From the NCBI GenBank assembly GCA_028711995.1, contig JAQTRE010000006.1:1-54718 (forward strand): a stretch of DNA of 54,718 nucleotides, given 5' to 3'. The notes under the pieces are model-generated. The model did no database searches, was not told the DNA's origin, and worked only from the letters and a program-made list of their open reading frames with translations. Position numbers and translations under genes: made by a program. Each line of letters starts with the position of its first letter. Position 1 is the stretch's first letter. This DNA is from Dehalococcoidia bacterium. GTDB lineage: Bacteria; Chloroflexota; Dehalococcoidia; SZUA-161; SpSt-899. Shown here one piece after another: positions 33,209 to 40,915 of the stretch.

Positions 33209-34159
33209 TTATCTAATCAGTCCGAATGGGCATTTGGCTCCTGGCATGTAGAACACCGTCTCGGTGTCCAAAACACCTGCCGATCCTCTCAAATCATTCC
33301 GAATGAAATAGGAGAGATCATTTGCATTGGGAAAGATTGCTAATATCAGCAACTGAAAGCTGCCGGCGGTTATTGCCAGATGGTTAACCCGCTTGTCGGG
33401 AAGAAGCCTGTCCGAGAGAGCGATAATCGCTCCTGGTTGGACCTTCACCAAGATTGCGACCTGTACGTCAAAACCAAGGGCCAGAGGATTGGCAACGCTG
33501 ACCACATGCAAGATATTGTCATCGAAAAGGGCCTGCAACTTTCGGCCGACGGACAACCGGCTAAGGCCAAGTTTCTTGCTCAGATCAATAATGCTCGCCC
33601 TGGGCTGCAACGTTATCTCTCTAATCAGCCTCCGCTCATGCGGATCAAGCTTCCTCAAATTGGCCTCCCTGGGGCCTGTTTCCTCACCCTTCAGGTACCG
33701 CCATGAGTCCTTGACCATCTTCAATACAATCATGGTTTCAAAGCCATCCACATCGGGGTTGCTGCCCATTTCCTGAGTCATAAACAGCAAGAGTTCCTGT
33801 AAATTGCAGAAAGTCGCCGGCAGAAATACCTGGTAGCGGCCGGTGGTAGCGATAACGGCTCGCGCAGATGGGAGTTCTCTCAGATAATCAGCCACATTGT
33901 TAGCTTTTCCGGGCCGGGTGTTGATTCCGATCACTGCCATCAGTGGAAACCCCAGAGCCAGCCAATCCGGAATCGCCACAATGCTGATCATCTCCGCATC
34001 AATGAGCCGTTGCATTCTGCGCCGGACGGATGGAGGACTGATGCCGAGCTTCGCACCCAGTTCAGCATTGCTTTGTCTGGCATTGACTTCCAGCTCTCTG
34101 ACCAGCATCAAGTCCAGCTCGTCGATCTTCTCTGCCGGGGATGGTTGCATATCCTTCAT
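33209..34159 (-). CDS. Tandem Lrp/AsnC-type regulator 2
   Basis: A 316-residue paralogue of regulator 1 with the same two HTH and two ligand-domain layout (ELGAKLGISPPSVRRRMQRL and DLSKKLGLSRLSVGRKLQAL). The end YMPGAKCPFGLIR matches YMPGAKRRFSLMR of regulator 1. Start 34159 is chosen because it aligns with the start of regulator 1; a GTG at 34168 is possible. It is divergent from the reductase operon at 34359, which it may control, and upstream of two DUF6125-like genes. Confidence 0.88.
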   Translation of the reverse strand: MKDMQPSPAEKIDELDLMLVRELEVNARQSNAELGAKLGISPPSVRRRMQRLIDAEMISIVAIPDWLALGFPLMAVIGINTRPGKANNVADYLRELPSARAVIATTGRYQVFLPATFCNLQELLLFMTQEMGSNPDVDGFETMIVLKMVKDSWRYLKGEETGPREANLRKLDPHERRLIREITLQPRASIIDLSKKLGLSRLSVGRKLQALFDDNILHVVSVANPLALGFDVQVAILVKVQPGAIIALSDRLLPDKRVNHLAITAGSFQLLILAIFPNANDLSYFIRNDLRGSAGVLDTETVFYMPGAKCPFGLIR

Positions 34160-34221
34160 TTCAATCACAGGGACTGCGCATGTTGAAAACTATATTGCCA
34201 TATCGATTGTTGATATGATAA

Positions 34222-34254
34222 CATATAGCTGATTTGAAATGCAATACGGCATAT
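34222..34254. promoter_or_regulatory. 33-bp element in the regulator 2 / reductase divergent region
   Basis: Begins CATATAGCTGATTTGAAATG and ends GGCATAT. It matches the element at 23795-23827 at 24 of 33 positions and lies 62 bp from the regulator start. Being between divergent genes, it could serve both autoregulation and control of the reductase operon. Confidence 0.5.
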
Positions 34255-34358
34255 TTATAATCATTACGAAAATATAGTCCCGAAAATAATTCTATACTGC
34301 TCTTAAATTTTTGACGATGCTACATGCTACAATAGTAGAAACGACAAGGAGGTGATCC

Positions 34359-36398
34359 GTGCGCAAACTGAGCAGACTGTTTGAGCCGATCATGGTAGGG
34401 AATGTGGAGCTGAAAAACCGTCTGGTCATGCTAGGCATGTCAACGGGGCTCGCGGATAATTATAGGGTAGGCGATCGGCTGACCGGGTTCGTCAGGAGAT
34501 CTGCAAGCGGCGGAGTTGGTTTGATCACGCTGGGTTGCTGTTATCCCTCTGACTTCGATTCGACTCAGCCGCTCTACACTGCTACTCCTATGGGTGTTGG
34601 CTTGTGGAGTGATGAATTCATCCCTGGACTGCGCACTTTGACGCAGGCAGCTCATGATAATGGCGCCAAGATATCCTGCCAGATGTTACTGAACTATGAA
34701 TGGAGGCTTAGCAAGGATGCGCCCCTGGAGGCGGTCGGACCATCAGAAGGGCCAGGAGGACCGGGAGTTCGTCATGTCAGAGAATTGACAATTCCAGAGA
34801 TTCACCAAATCGTTGAGCACTTTGGGGAGGCTACCAGAAGAGCACGAGAAGCTGGGTTTGATATGGTAGAGTTCCATGCAGGAATAGGCTACTTCATCAA
34901 CCGCTTCCTGTCGTCTTATTCAAACAAACGGACCGATGAATACGGGGGAGACATTCAAAAAAGGTTGCGTTTCTTTCTGGAAATCATCGATCTTGCCAAG
35001 AAGAAGGCAGGCAACGATTACACCTGCATATGCCGCATCTCAGCTGATGAGTTCATGGACGGGGGTAATACCATTGAGGATACCAGGCAGATAGTGCCTG
35101 TGCTGGAGAAGGCAGGCATTGCCGCTTTTAATGTGCAGATGGGGTGGCATGAAAGCACGAAACCGATGATCCAACAGTGGGTGCCGGCCGGGGCTTTCGT
35201 CTACGCGGCGGAAGAAGTCAAGAAGCTGACCAGTCTACCGGTAGTTGCCGCCTACAGGATTGACGACCCAGTTCTAGCTGAGGAGATCGTAGCAAAGGGG
35301 AGAGCCGATCTTGTGGGCATGGGGAGAGCTCTGCTCGCCGATCCCGAATTGCCCAATAAAGCCAGAGAGGGGCGTTTTGAGGATATCCGCCGTTGCCTGG
35401 CTTGTTGCCGGTGCATCGAGACCGTCATGGCAGGTAGCCCCGTGGTTTGCAGCGTGAATGCAGGGCTGGGAGTAGTAGAGACACCAAAGCCTACCCCGGA
35501 GAGCAAGAGAGTTGTTGTCATCGGAAGCGGGCCTGCCGGAATGGAGGCGGCCAGGGTGGCAGCGATGCGAGGTCATAAAGTAATCCTCTGCGAGAAGGAT
35601 CAAAGACTGGGCGGCCTTATGATATTGGGAGCCGTCTTGAACGATAAGCTTGAAAACCTGGTCAAGTGGATGAGCAAACAGGTGAAGATTCTGCCTATCG
35701 ATATTAAGCTTGGAACTGAGGTAACCCCGGCCCTGCTGGAAAGCATGAAGCCGGATGTGCTGATTGTAGCTCCCGGCGGTGAGGCCGTCACCTTGGAAGT
35801 GCCTGGCATCCGGGGCAAGAATGTGATTGCCGGTTATGATATCAAGAATCTGTTAAACGGAATCTCGCCTGGAAAAGGTATCCTGTGGGGGCTTAGCGCT
35901 GTTGTTGCCAAACGCGCCGGCGGCCACCCTTCGCTGATGAGGATGTTCATGGGCATGCCCTTTCCGATCGGAAAAAGGGTAACCATTATCGGCGGGCAAT
36001 TTGCAGGTTGTGAGCTTGCTCTCACCCTGATGGAAAAGGGCAAGAAAGTCACCATTCTGGAAGAATCCAAACGTCTGGGTTCAGATATCGGGTCAGCCTC
36101 AAGATGGGTAGAACTGGACATGCTGAAAAAGGGCGGGGTCAAAATGGAAACCCTGGTCAAGGTGAAGGAGATTACAGATAAAGGGGTCAGGGTGATTCGT
36201 GCAGGGGGTGGCGAGGAGTTCTTCGAATCGGATACTGTGATATTGGCACTGGGGCTCAGGAAAAACTCTACTCTGGTCAACGGGCAAGAGGGAAAACTCC
36301 CTGCTGTTTATTTGATCGGTGATGCCACAGGGGACAATGCGGTTAAGAGAATCAGCGGGGCCATCGCTTCGGGATTTGAAATCGGCAACACTATTTAG
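34359..36398 (+). CDS. Old-yellow-enzyme-type FMN/Fe-S/FAD reductase (2,4-dienoyl-CoA reductase/BaiH family)
   Basis: A 679-residue three-part reductase. Residues 1-340 form an FMN TIM barrel (LFEPIMVGNVELKNRLVM, FLSSYSNKRTDEYGGDIQKR). A [4Fe-4S] motif follows (CLACCRCIE...VVCSVN near residue 350). Residues 385-679 bind FAD and NAD(P)H (VVVIGSGPAGMEAARVAA, VTIIGGQFAGCELA, VYLIGDATGDNAV). Relatives reduce enoyl or dienoyl C=C bonds of CoA thioesters or steroids. The barrel histidine motif is altered (FHAGIGY), so the substrate may be unusual. GTG start follows AAGGAGGTGATCC. It leads a three-gene operon. Confidence 0.9.
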   Translation: MRKLSRLFEPIMVGNVELKNRLVMLGMSTGLADNYRVGDRLTGFVRRSASGGVGLITLGCCYPSDFDSTQPLYTATPMGVGLWSDEFIPGLRTLTQAAHDNGAKISCQMLLNYEWRLSKDAPLEAVGPSEGPGGPGVRHVRELTIPEIHQIVEHFGEATRRAREAGFDMVEFHAGIGYFINRFLSSYSNKRTDEYGGDIQKRLRFFLEIIDLAKKKAGNDYTCICRISADEFMDGGNTIEDTRQIVPVLEKAGIAAFNVQMGWHESTKPMIQQWVPAGAFVYAAEEVKKLTSLPVVAAYRIDDPVLAEEIVAKGRADLVGMGRALLADPELPNKAREGRFEDIRRCLACCRCIETVMAGSPVVCSVNAGLGVVETPKPTPESKRVVVIGSGPAGMEAARVAAMRGHKVILCEKDQRLGGLMILGAVLNDKLENLVKWMSKQVKILPIDIKLGTEVTPALLESMKPDVLIVAPGGEAVTLEVPGIRGKNVIAGYDIKNLLNGISPGKGILWGLSAVVAKRAGGHPSLMRMFMGMPFPIGKRVTIIGGQFAGCELALTLMEKGKKVTILEESKRLGSDIGSASRWVELDMLKKGGVKMETLVKVKEITDKGVRVIRAGGGEEFFESDTVILALGLRKNSTLVNGQEGKLPAVYLIGDATGDNAVKRISGAIASGFEIGNTI

Positions 36399-36439
36399 TG
36401 GGGGAACGTTTCAACGTGCCCCTAAATGAGGAGGGAATC

Positions 36440-37225
36440 ATGAACTACGAGACAGTCCTCCTTCAGAAGGAAGACAAGGTAGCAACAATTATCCTGAACC
36501 GACCTGAAAAACTGAACACGATGAGCCCCGAACTGATGTCTGATTTGACGAAGGCAATCGGCGAGGTGGAAAGGGATGATGAAGTCAGGGCGGTCATCGT
36601 CACCGGAGCGGGCAGGGCCTTTTGCGCCGGAGGAGATGTGCACAAACTCCTTGCGCCTTCCAGAGATCCGTTAAAGATTATGGGGCTTGCCCATGATGGG
36701 GCCAAGATGGTCTCCGCCATGCGGAACCTTCCCAAGCCGCTGATCGCGGCAGTCAACGGCCCCGCCATAGGGGGAGGTTTCAATATTGCCCTTGCCTGCG
36801 ACATCATCATCGCGGCTGAAAACGCCAGCTTCTGCTCTGCCTTTGTCTTGTTGGGATTGCACCCCGACACCGGAGGAATATATTTCCTGACCCGGCTGGT
36901 TGGCACTGCCCGAGCCTGCGAATTGATCTTCACAGGGAAGACCATAGGTGCTGCGGAAGCGGAGAGAATCGGTTTAGTGAACCACGTGGTTCCTGCAGAT
37001 AAGTTGGAGACGACAGTCAGAGAACTGGCAACCCGATTGGCCAACGGCCCGTCAATGGCAATCGGTCTGGCCAAGGCTTCCATCTATCAATCATTGACCA
37101 TGGATATGGCCTCAGTGCTGGAACTTGAGGCCAGGTCTGTCGGTATGACACTTGCCACTGAAGATGCCAATGCCGCAATAGACGCATTCCTGGAGAAAAG
37201 GAAGGTTGTGTTCAAAGGAAAATGA
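36440..37225 (+). CDS. Crotonase-family isomerase (PaaG-like)
   Basis: A 261-residue crotonase. The oxyanion segments are RAFCAGGDVHKL and NGPAIGGGFNIALACD. Both hydratase glutamates are absent (GGGFN in place of GGGxE; SAFVLLG in place of QPEVxxG). LGLHPDTGG provides an aspartate in the position used by PaaG-type ring isomerases. Isomerisation of an unsaturated or cyclic CoA ester is therefore likelier than hydration. The ATG follows GAGGAGGGAATC. Its stop overlaps the flavoprotein start (ATGA), so the genes are coupled. Confidence 0.85.
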   Translation: MNYETVLLQKEDKVATIILNRPEKLNTMSPELMSDLTKAIGEVERDDEVRAVIVTGAGRAFCAGGDVHKLLAPSRDPLKIMGLAHDGAKMVSAMRNLPKPLIAAVNGPAIGGGFNIALACDIIIAAENASFCSAFVLLGLHPDTGGIYFLTRLVGTARACELIFTGKTIGAAEAERIGLVNHVVPADKLETTVRELATRLANGPSMAIGLAKASIYQSLTMDMASVLELEARSVGMTLATEDANAAIDAFLEKRKVVFKGK

Positions 37226-37815
37226 AAATCGTAGCAGTATTAGGGAGTCCGAGGAATGGCGGCAGCAGCGACACACTGGCTGAAGCATTTCTCAGGGAGG
37301 CGGAGCAACTCGGAGCGCAGATCGAACGATTCCGGCTGAGCAAGCTGAATTACAGGGGATGTCTGGGATGCGGCCGCTGCAAGACCGATAGCCAAGAATG
37401 CATCCAGAGGGATGACTTGACCCCCGTCCTGCAGGCCGTCCGCCAATGTGACGCTCTCCTTGTTGCATCGCCGGTCTATTTTCTGGATGTATCTTCACAG
37501 ACGAAGGGGTTTATCGACAGGTGCTATTCTTTCTGTGAGCCTCACATTGTCGGCAGTCCCTCCCGGAGCAAACTGCCAAAAGGAAAATCCATTGTATTTG
37601 TAGTTACCCAAGGAGCCGACGCGGAATCTTTCGCCGATCTCCCCCAGCGATACCGATTCGTCTTCGATATGATCGGCTTTGCCCCCGTACACGTGATCCG
37701 TGGCTGCGGGCTCGGGTTCAAGAAGGATGCCGTTGCCAGGCGCGAAGACTTACTGAAAGAGTCCCGGGAAACGGCTCGCAAGGTCATTCAAAACATGAAA
37801 CCACTGGAAAAGTGA
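37222..37815 (+). CDS. NADPH-dependent FMN reductase-type iron-sulfur flavoprotein
   Basis: A 197-residue flavodoxin-fold protein starting MKIVAVLGSPRNGGSSDTLA, the FMN phosphate loop. A cysteine cluster GCLGCGRCKTDSQEC (residues about 47-61) gives the spacing of archaeal-type iron-sulfur flavoproteins. ASPVYFLDVSSQTKGFIDRC is the second FMN contact. It likely passes single electrons between ferredoxin and the upstream reductase. Translation is coupled to the crotonase. Its end overlaps a remnant of another reductase gene. Confidence 0.88.
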   Translation: MKIVAVLGSPRNGGSSDTLAEAFLREAEQLGAQIERFRLSKLNYRGCLGCGRCKTDSQECIQRDDLTPVLQAVRQCDALLVASPVYFLDVSSQTKGFIDRCYSFCEPHIVGSPSRSKLPKGKSIVFVVTQGADAESFADLPQRYRFVFDMIGFAPVHVIRGCGLGFKKDAVARREDLLKESRETARKVIQNMKPLEK

Positions 37816-37901
37816 AACTGCACCTTATCGGTGACGCTGCTGGAGCACGGAGGATTTCTGATGCTATTCGCGAGGGCTGGGAAGTCGGCTGCTGGATATA
37901 A
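37812..37901 (+). pseudogene. C-terminal remnant of an OYE-type FAD reductase
   Basis: Twenty-nine codons reading KLHLIGDAAGARRISDAI then REGWEVGCWI and TAA. The LIGDA...RRISDAI...GWEVG pattern is the extreme C-terminus of FAD-binding OYE-type reductases; the gene at 34359 ends YLIGDATGDNAVKRISGAIA. Nothing of the remaining gene is upstream, because the flavoprotein gene runs into it. It looks like the scar of a deletion that removed a second reductase. Confidence 0.6.
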
Positions 37902-37911
37902 CCAGATAGTT

Positions 37912-37942
37912 TTCTCCGGGGCAACAACGTTGCCCCGGAGAA
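37912..37942 (+). terminator. Terminator between convergent operons
   Basis: A perfect 14-bp stem (TTCTCCGGGGCAAC and complement) with an AAC loop, followed on the plus strand by GCTTTTCTTAATT. It ends the reductase operon and probably also serves the convergent crotonase gene ending at 37961. Confidence 0.85.
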
Positions 37943-37960
37943 GCTTTTCTTAATTATAGT

Positions 37961-38929
37961 CTAGTCTTTCTCGTATCTGGCTCTGCCCATTCTCCATGCC
38001 TTCGGGGCCTTCTTGTCCCGGAAGTACATGGCTTCCTTGAGTCCCATATCTCTTCTGTATTTGAGGAAGTTGAACTCGTTATCGGCATAGGAGAGGTTGG
38101 TGAACCAGCCGTGGCCGGTCCAGGACTGGACGAAACTCAGGCCGTAGCCGCGGTTTTCCAAACCCTGTTCAATCAGGCCATGGCCCATGCAAATGCCGTC
38201 CATCGGCAGCAGGTTGATTGCCTGAACATATTCGTCGGTTGTCTTGCGCAGATCTTTCTCATCCACAACCTCTGTGCAAAGGCCGTTGCGGGACATGTCC
38301 TCAGCTACCATCGGCTTGGCGGTGAGGATACATTCCTTCGCCTTCTTGACGCCCAGATTCTCGATGAGGATATTGGTGTTGCCGAAAGGTCCAAGATACC
38401 GATAAGCCGGATGGGTGAAAAGGGTCCCTTTCGCGGCAATGACGATATCGGCGACCAAGGCATTGGTAAAATGCTGGCCGTAGCACAATCCCCTGACCTC
38501 GAAGATGCTGGTCTTCATTCCGCGGTGAATGGCCTGCTCAATACCCCTGTTTCCGAAAACCACATCCCTATCCGGAATCATGCGCGACATCTGGGTGGGG
38601 CGCTTCTGTGTTTCTTTCGTTTTGCCATCGCCGTATCCGATGTATCCGCCCAACTCATTGGCGTCATTGCCGCCGCCGAAATCGGTCCCCGGGTCGCATG
38701 CCAACACATAACTCTTAACTTGATCGTTCTTGTTGACGTTCTCGTAGATGAACTCGGTCAGCCAGCGCCAGAAGGCGATGGGCATGGAGTTCTTCTTGTC
38801 CGCATATTTCTCGACGATCCTGACCGACTTGACCTCGGGCTGCCACTGGACATCTACCATGTCCTCGTAGAGGATGCTGTCCACATTGTTCGTGTGGTGT
38901 TTGAAGAGTATTTTCCTTTCTTCTGCCAT
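37961..38929 (-). CDS. Crotonase-superfamily protein, divergent hydratase/hydrolase
   Basis: A 322-residue crotonase-fold protein with a long N-terminal part (FKHHTNNVDSILYEDMVDVQ) and an insertion after the first oxyanion loop (DFGGGNDANELGGYIGYG). The second oxyanion segment is GLCYGQHFTNALVADIVIA, without the usual glutamates. It recalls large crotonases such as ring-cleaving 6-oxocyclohexene-carbonyl-CoA hydrolase, but identity is uncertain. It lies 71 bp downstream of an enoyl-CoA hydratase in a TetR-headed operon. GGGAGGAATCTA precedes the ATG. Confidence 0.7.
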   Translation of the reverse strand: MAEERKILFKHHTNNVDSILYEDMVDVQWQPEVKSVRIVEKYADKKNSMPIAFWRWLTEFIYENVNKNDQVKSYVLACDPGTDFGGGNDANELGGYIGYGDGKTKETQKRPTQMSRMIPDRDVVFGNRGIEQAIHRGMKTSIFEVRGLCYGQHFTNALVADIVIAAKGTLFTHPAYRYLGPFGNTNILIENLGVKKAKECILTAKPMVAEDMSRNGLCTEVVDEKDLRKTTDEYVQAINLLPMDGICMGHGLIEQGLENRGYGLSFVQSWTGHGWFTNLSYADNEFNFLKYRRDMGLKEAMYFRDKKAPKAWRMGRARYEKD

Positions 38930-39000
38930 TAGATTCCTCCCTTTTTATTTTTACGGCAAAACTTTCTGCTAACGCCACTCTTTTGGCGATATGCATTCCT

Positions 39001-39786
39001 TTACTTTTCTTTTTTCAGTCCGGCAGCTGCCTCGGTGGGTTTTCCGGCCAGAGACACTGAGTAGCAAGCCATCGATGTCTCATAGGCGATTCCCTCTTTC
39101 AGTCCCTGCGTCCACCCTGCGTTGATCGCTTTCTTGGCCGCCTGTATCGTAGCCGGGTGTTTCTTGGCGATTTCCTGAGCCAGCTTCTTGACCTCCGGCA
39201 TCAATTGTTCCCTGGGATATACATGATTAACCAGCCCGATTCGCAATGCTTCCCTGGCATCAATCCTGCGAGCGGTGTAGGTGAGCTCTTTGGTGTATCC
39301 CGGACCGATAATTTTCGGCAGACGCTGGGTACCTCCGATATCGGGAATCGTGCCGATATTGACTTCAGGCAAAGAGAAGAGAGAATTTTCTGCCGCAATC
39401 CTTATATCGCAGCACAGAGCTAATTCCAATCCTCCGGCAAAGCAATACCCGTGTATTGCCGCGATCACAGGCACGACGAGATCTTCATAAAGGGTGAATA
39501 TCCTGCCCATGTTGGTAAGTCTATCGGCAGCGTTGCGATGAACCCGACCTGCTGTCGGCAGTCCACCTTCTGCCACAAATGCTTTTACGTCCAAACCGGG
39601 GCTGAAGGCTTTATCCCCAGCTCCAGTGAGTATAACTACGCTTATTGCGGGGTTATTGGTTATATCCAGAGCGGCCTTCTCAAGCCCTGCAAAAACATCG
39701 GAGTCAAGGGCATTTATAGCGTCGGGACGATTCAGAGTGACGGTGGCAATCGCTCCCTCGACTTCTAAAAGCACTTTGTTATCCAT
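39001..39786 (-). CDS. Enoyl-CoA hydratase
   Basis: A 261-residue crotonase with both catalytic glutamates (FAGGLELALCCD and FSLPEVNIGTIPDIGGTQRL) and the oxyanion segment KAFSPGLDVKAF. It should hydrate 2-enoyl-CoA. Compared with the hydratase at 10741 the first oxyanion loop has SPGLD in place of CAGAD. GGAGGATAC precedes the ATG. It is the middle gene of a TetR-hydratase-crotonase operon, starting 22 bp after the regulator. Confidence 0.92.
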   Translation of the reverse strand: MDNKVLLEVEGAIATVTLNRPDAINALDSDVFAGLEKAALDITNNPAISVVILTGAGDKAFSPGLDVKAFVAEGGLPTAGRVHRNAADRLTNMGRIFTLYEDLVVPVIAAIHGYCFAGGLELALCCDIRIAAENSLFSLPEVNIGTIPDIGGTQRLPKIIGPGYTKELTYTARRIDAREALRIGLVNHVYPREQLMPEVKKLAQEIAKKHPATIQAAKKAINAGWTQGLKEGIAYETSMACYSVSLAGKPTEAAAGLKKEK

Positions 39787-39808
39787 GTATCCTCCTCGTT
39801 TGGCTCAC

Positions 39809-40405
39809 TCACATTGCCACATTCACATCAGCTGCCTGAGATACACCTCGGATAGCAATGTCGGTGAAAATGTCGGCAATCTCATCCGGGCCGCGCTGGC
39901 CTTCGGGATGATACCACGCCGCCACCGAATTCGTCGTGGCTACCAGTATCATAGTAACGATATGGGTATCGCAAGGGCGAAAAACACCCTCCTGTACCCC
40001 TTGATCCAGAATCAGCCGGAATCTCTCGATATATGCCCTCTGCAATTGTCTTAACTCGTCTTGCTGTTCACGTTCAAGATTGCGCAACTCAAACCCCAGG
40101 CCAGCTTCATCACGTCGTTCCAGAAAGAAAATCATGTGATTATTGAGGAATCTGCGCATCTTGTCCATAAGGGTCACTTCATTTTTCAGAGCGGAATCGG
40201 AGGTTTCTATCAGATCAAGAACGGCCTTTTTCATGATGGCGTAGAGTATCTCGCCTTTGCTTCGGTAGTAATAGTACAGCGCAGCCTGCTCCACCCCGAC
40301 CGAAGCCGCCAGATCTCGCATACTTGTACCGTGGTAACCTTTGGTGAAAAACAACCGCGCGGCAGCCCGATAGATTTCCTCTTGCCTGGTCAGTTCCTTT
40401 TCCAT
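39809..40405 (-). CDS. TetR-family regulator
   Basis: A 198-residue TetR/FadR-like repressor. The N-terminal HTH is typical (LFFTKGYHGTSMRDLAASVG then VEQAALYYYYRSKGEILYAI). The C-terminal domain is the ligand-binding helix bundle. It is the first gene of the operon with enoyl-CoA hydratase, so the inducer is probably an acyl-CoA. A strong promoter and a palindromic operator lie about 90-150 bp upstream, indicating autoregulation. Confidence 0.93.
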   Translation of the reverse strand: MEKELTRQEEIYRAAARLFFTKGYHGTSMRDLAASVGVEQAALYYYYRSKGEILYAIMKKAVLDLIETSDSALKNEVTLMDKMRRFLNNHMIFFLERRDEAGLGFELRNLEREQQDELRQLQRAYIERFRLILDQGVQEGVFRPCDTHIVTMILVATTNSVAAWYHPEGQRGPDEIADIFTDIAIRGVSQAADVNVAM

Positions 40406-40493
40406 CTATTGCTCGTCCTGCAAGCGAATCCTCTATTGGCACACTTTCAGTTCCGGTGCAATTCTCGGTGCATCAGATGCAGTGGGGAAGTGA

Positions 40494-40513
40494 TTTATTG
40501 AACACTCATTAAA
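40494..40513. promoter_or_regulatory. Probable TetR operator TTTATTGAACACTCATTAAA
   Basis: An inverted repeat with 7 of 8 matching arm positions around ACAC (TTTATTGA and TCATTAAA). It lies immediately downstream of the -10 box of the TetR promoter, the classic position for autorepression by this family. Confidence 0.6.
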
Positions 40514-40526
40514 TTGCAACCACTAG

Positions 40527-40555
40527 ATTACACCATATTTCCTGAGCGGTGTCAA
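40527..40555 (-). promoter_or_regulatory. Sigma-70 promoter of the TetR operon
   Basis: On the minus strand TTGACA (40550-40555), a 17-bp spacer and TGTAAT (40527-40532). The predicted start near 40520 falls at the edge of the operator. Confidence 0.7.
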
Positions 40556-40915
40556 TGGATTATTTAGATCGTTGACTTGCAATTTGAACCCATGATAAAA
40601 TCTACGCAATTCAATATTATCTGCTCTTCGAGCCGTACACCTAAACCACGCTGGCATGGGGTCACGGCCGGAGAATTCTCGCCAGAGCACGAGCGAGGAT
40701 TCCAAGGGTAACTTGCGGAAACGGAGATGCCTCCCAGATTCGGAAAGGAGAGAAGTGAACTTCAACCACAAGTCAGTTTGTGGAGTGGGTGGTGTGGCCT
40801 TGGTAACAATCTCTTTCCCCGTTTCCTTTTTTCTTGATTGGCTGTTTTCACTAGTTAAAGTACAGAGCTCCATCGAATTCCGTAGGCTACTCCTCTATTT
40901 CAGAACGGAGGTGTT
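40556..40915 (+). promoter_or_regulatory. Upstream region of the hydrogenase operon
   Basis: The best promoter candidate is TTGATT (40834-40839), a 16-bp spacer and TAAAGT (40856-40861), about 50 bp before the small-subunit start. The rest of the stretch has no convincing gene. GGAGGTGTT at the right end is the ribosome site. Confidence 0.3.

Noticed and set aside
18619-34159. A recently inserted mobile element or prophage carrying the island
   Set aside because: No transposase, integrase, att-like direct repeats at a tRNA or phage genes are visible; local duplication explains the layout.
40523-40873. A 116-codon minus-strand frame upstream of the hydrogenase
   Set aside because: It crosses the well-defined TetR promoter, lacks a ribosome site and shows no motif.
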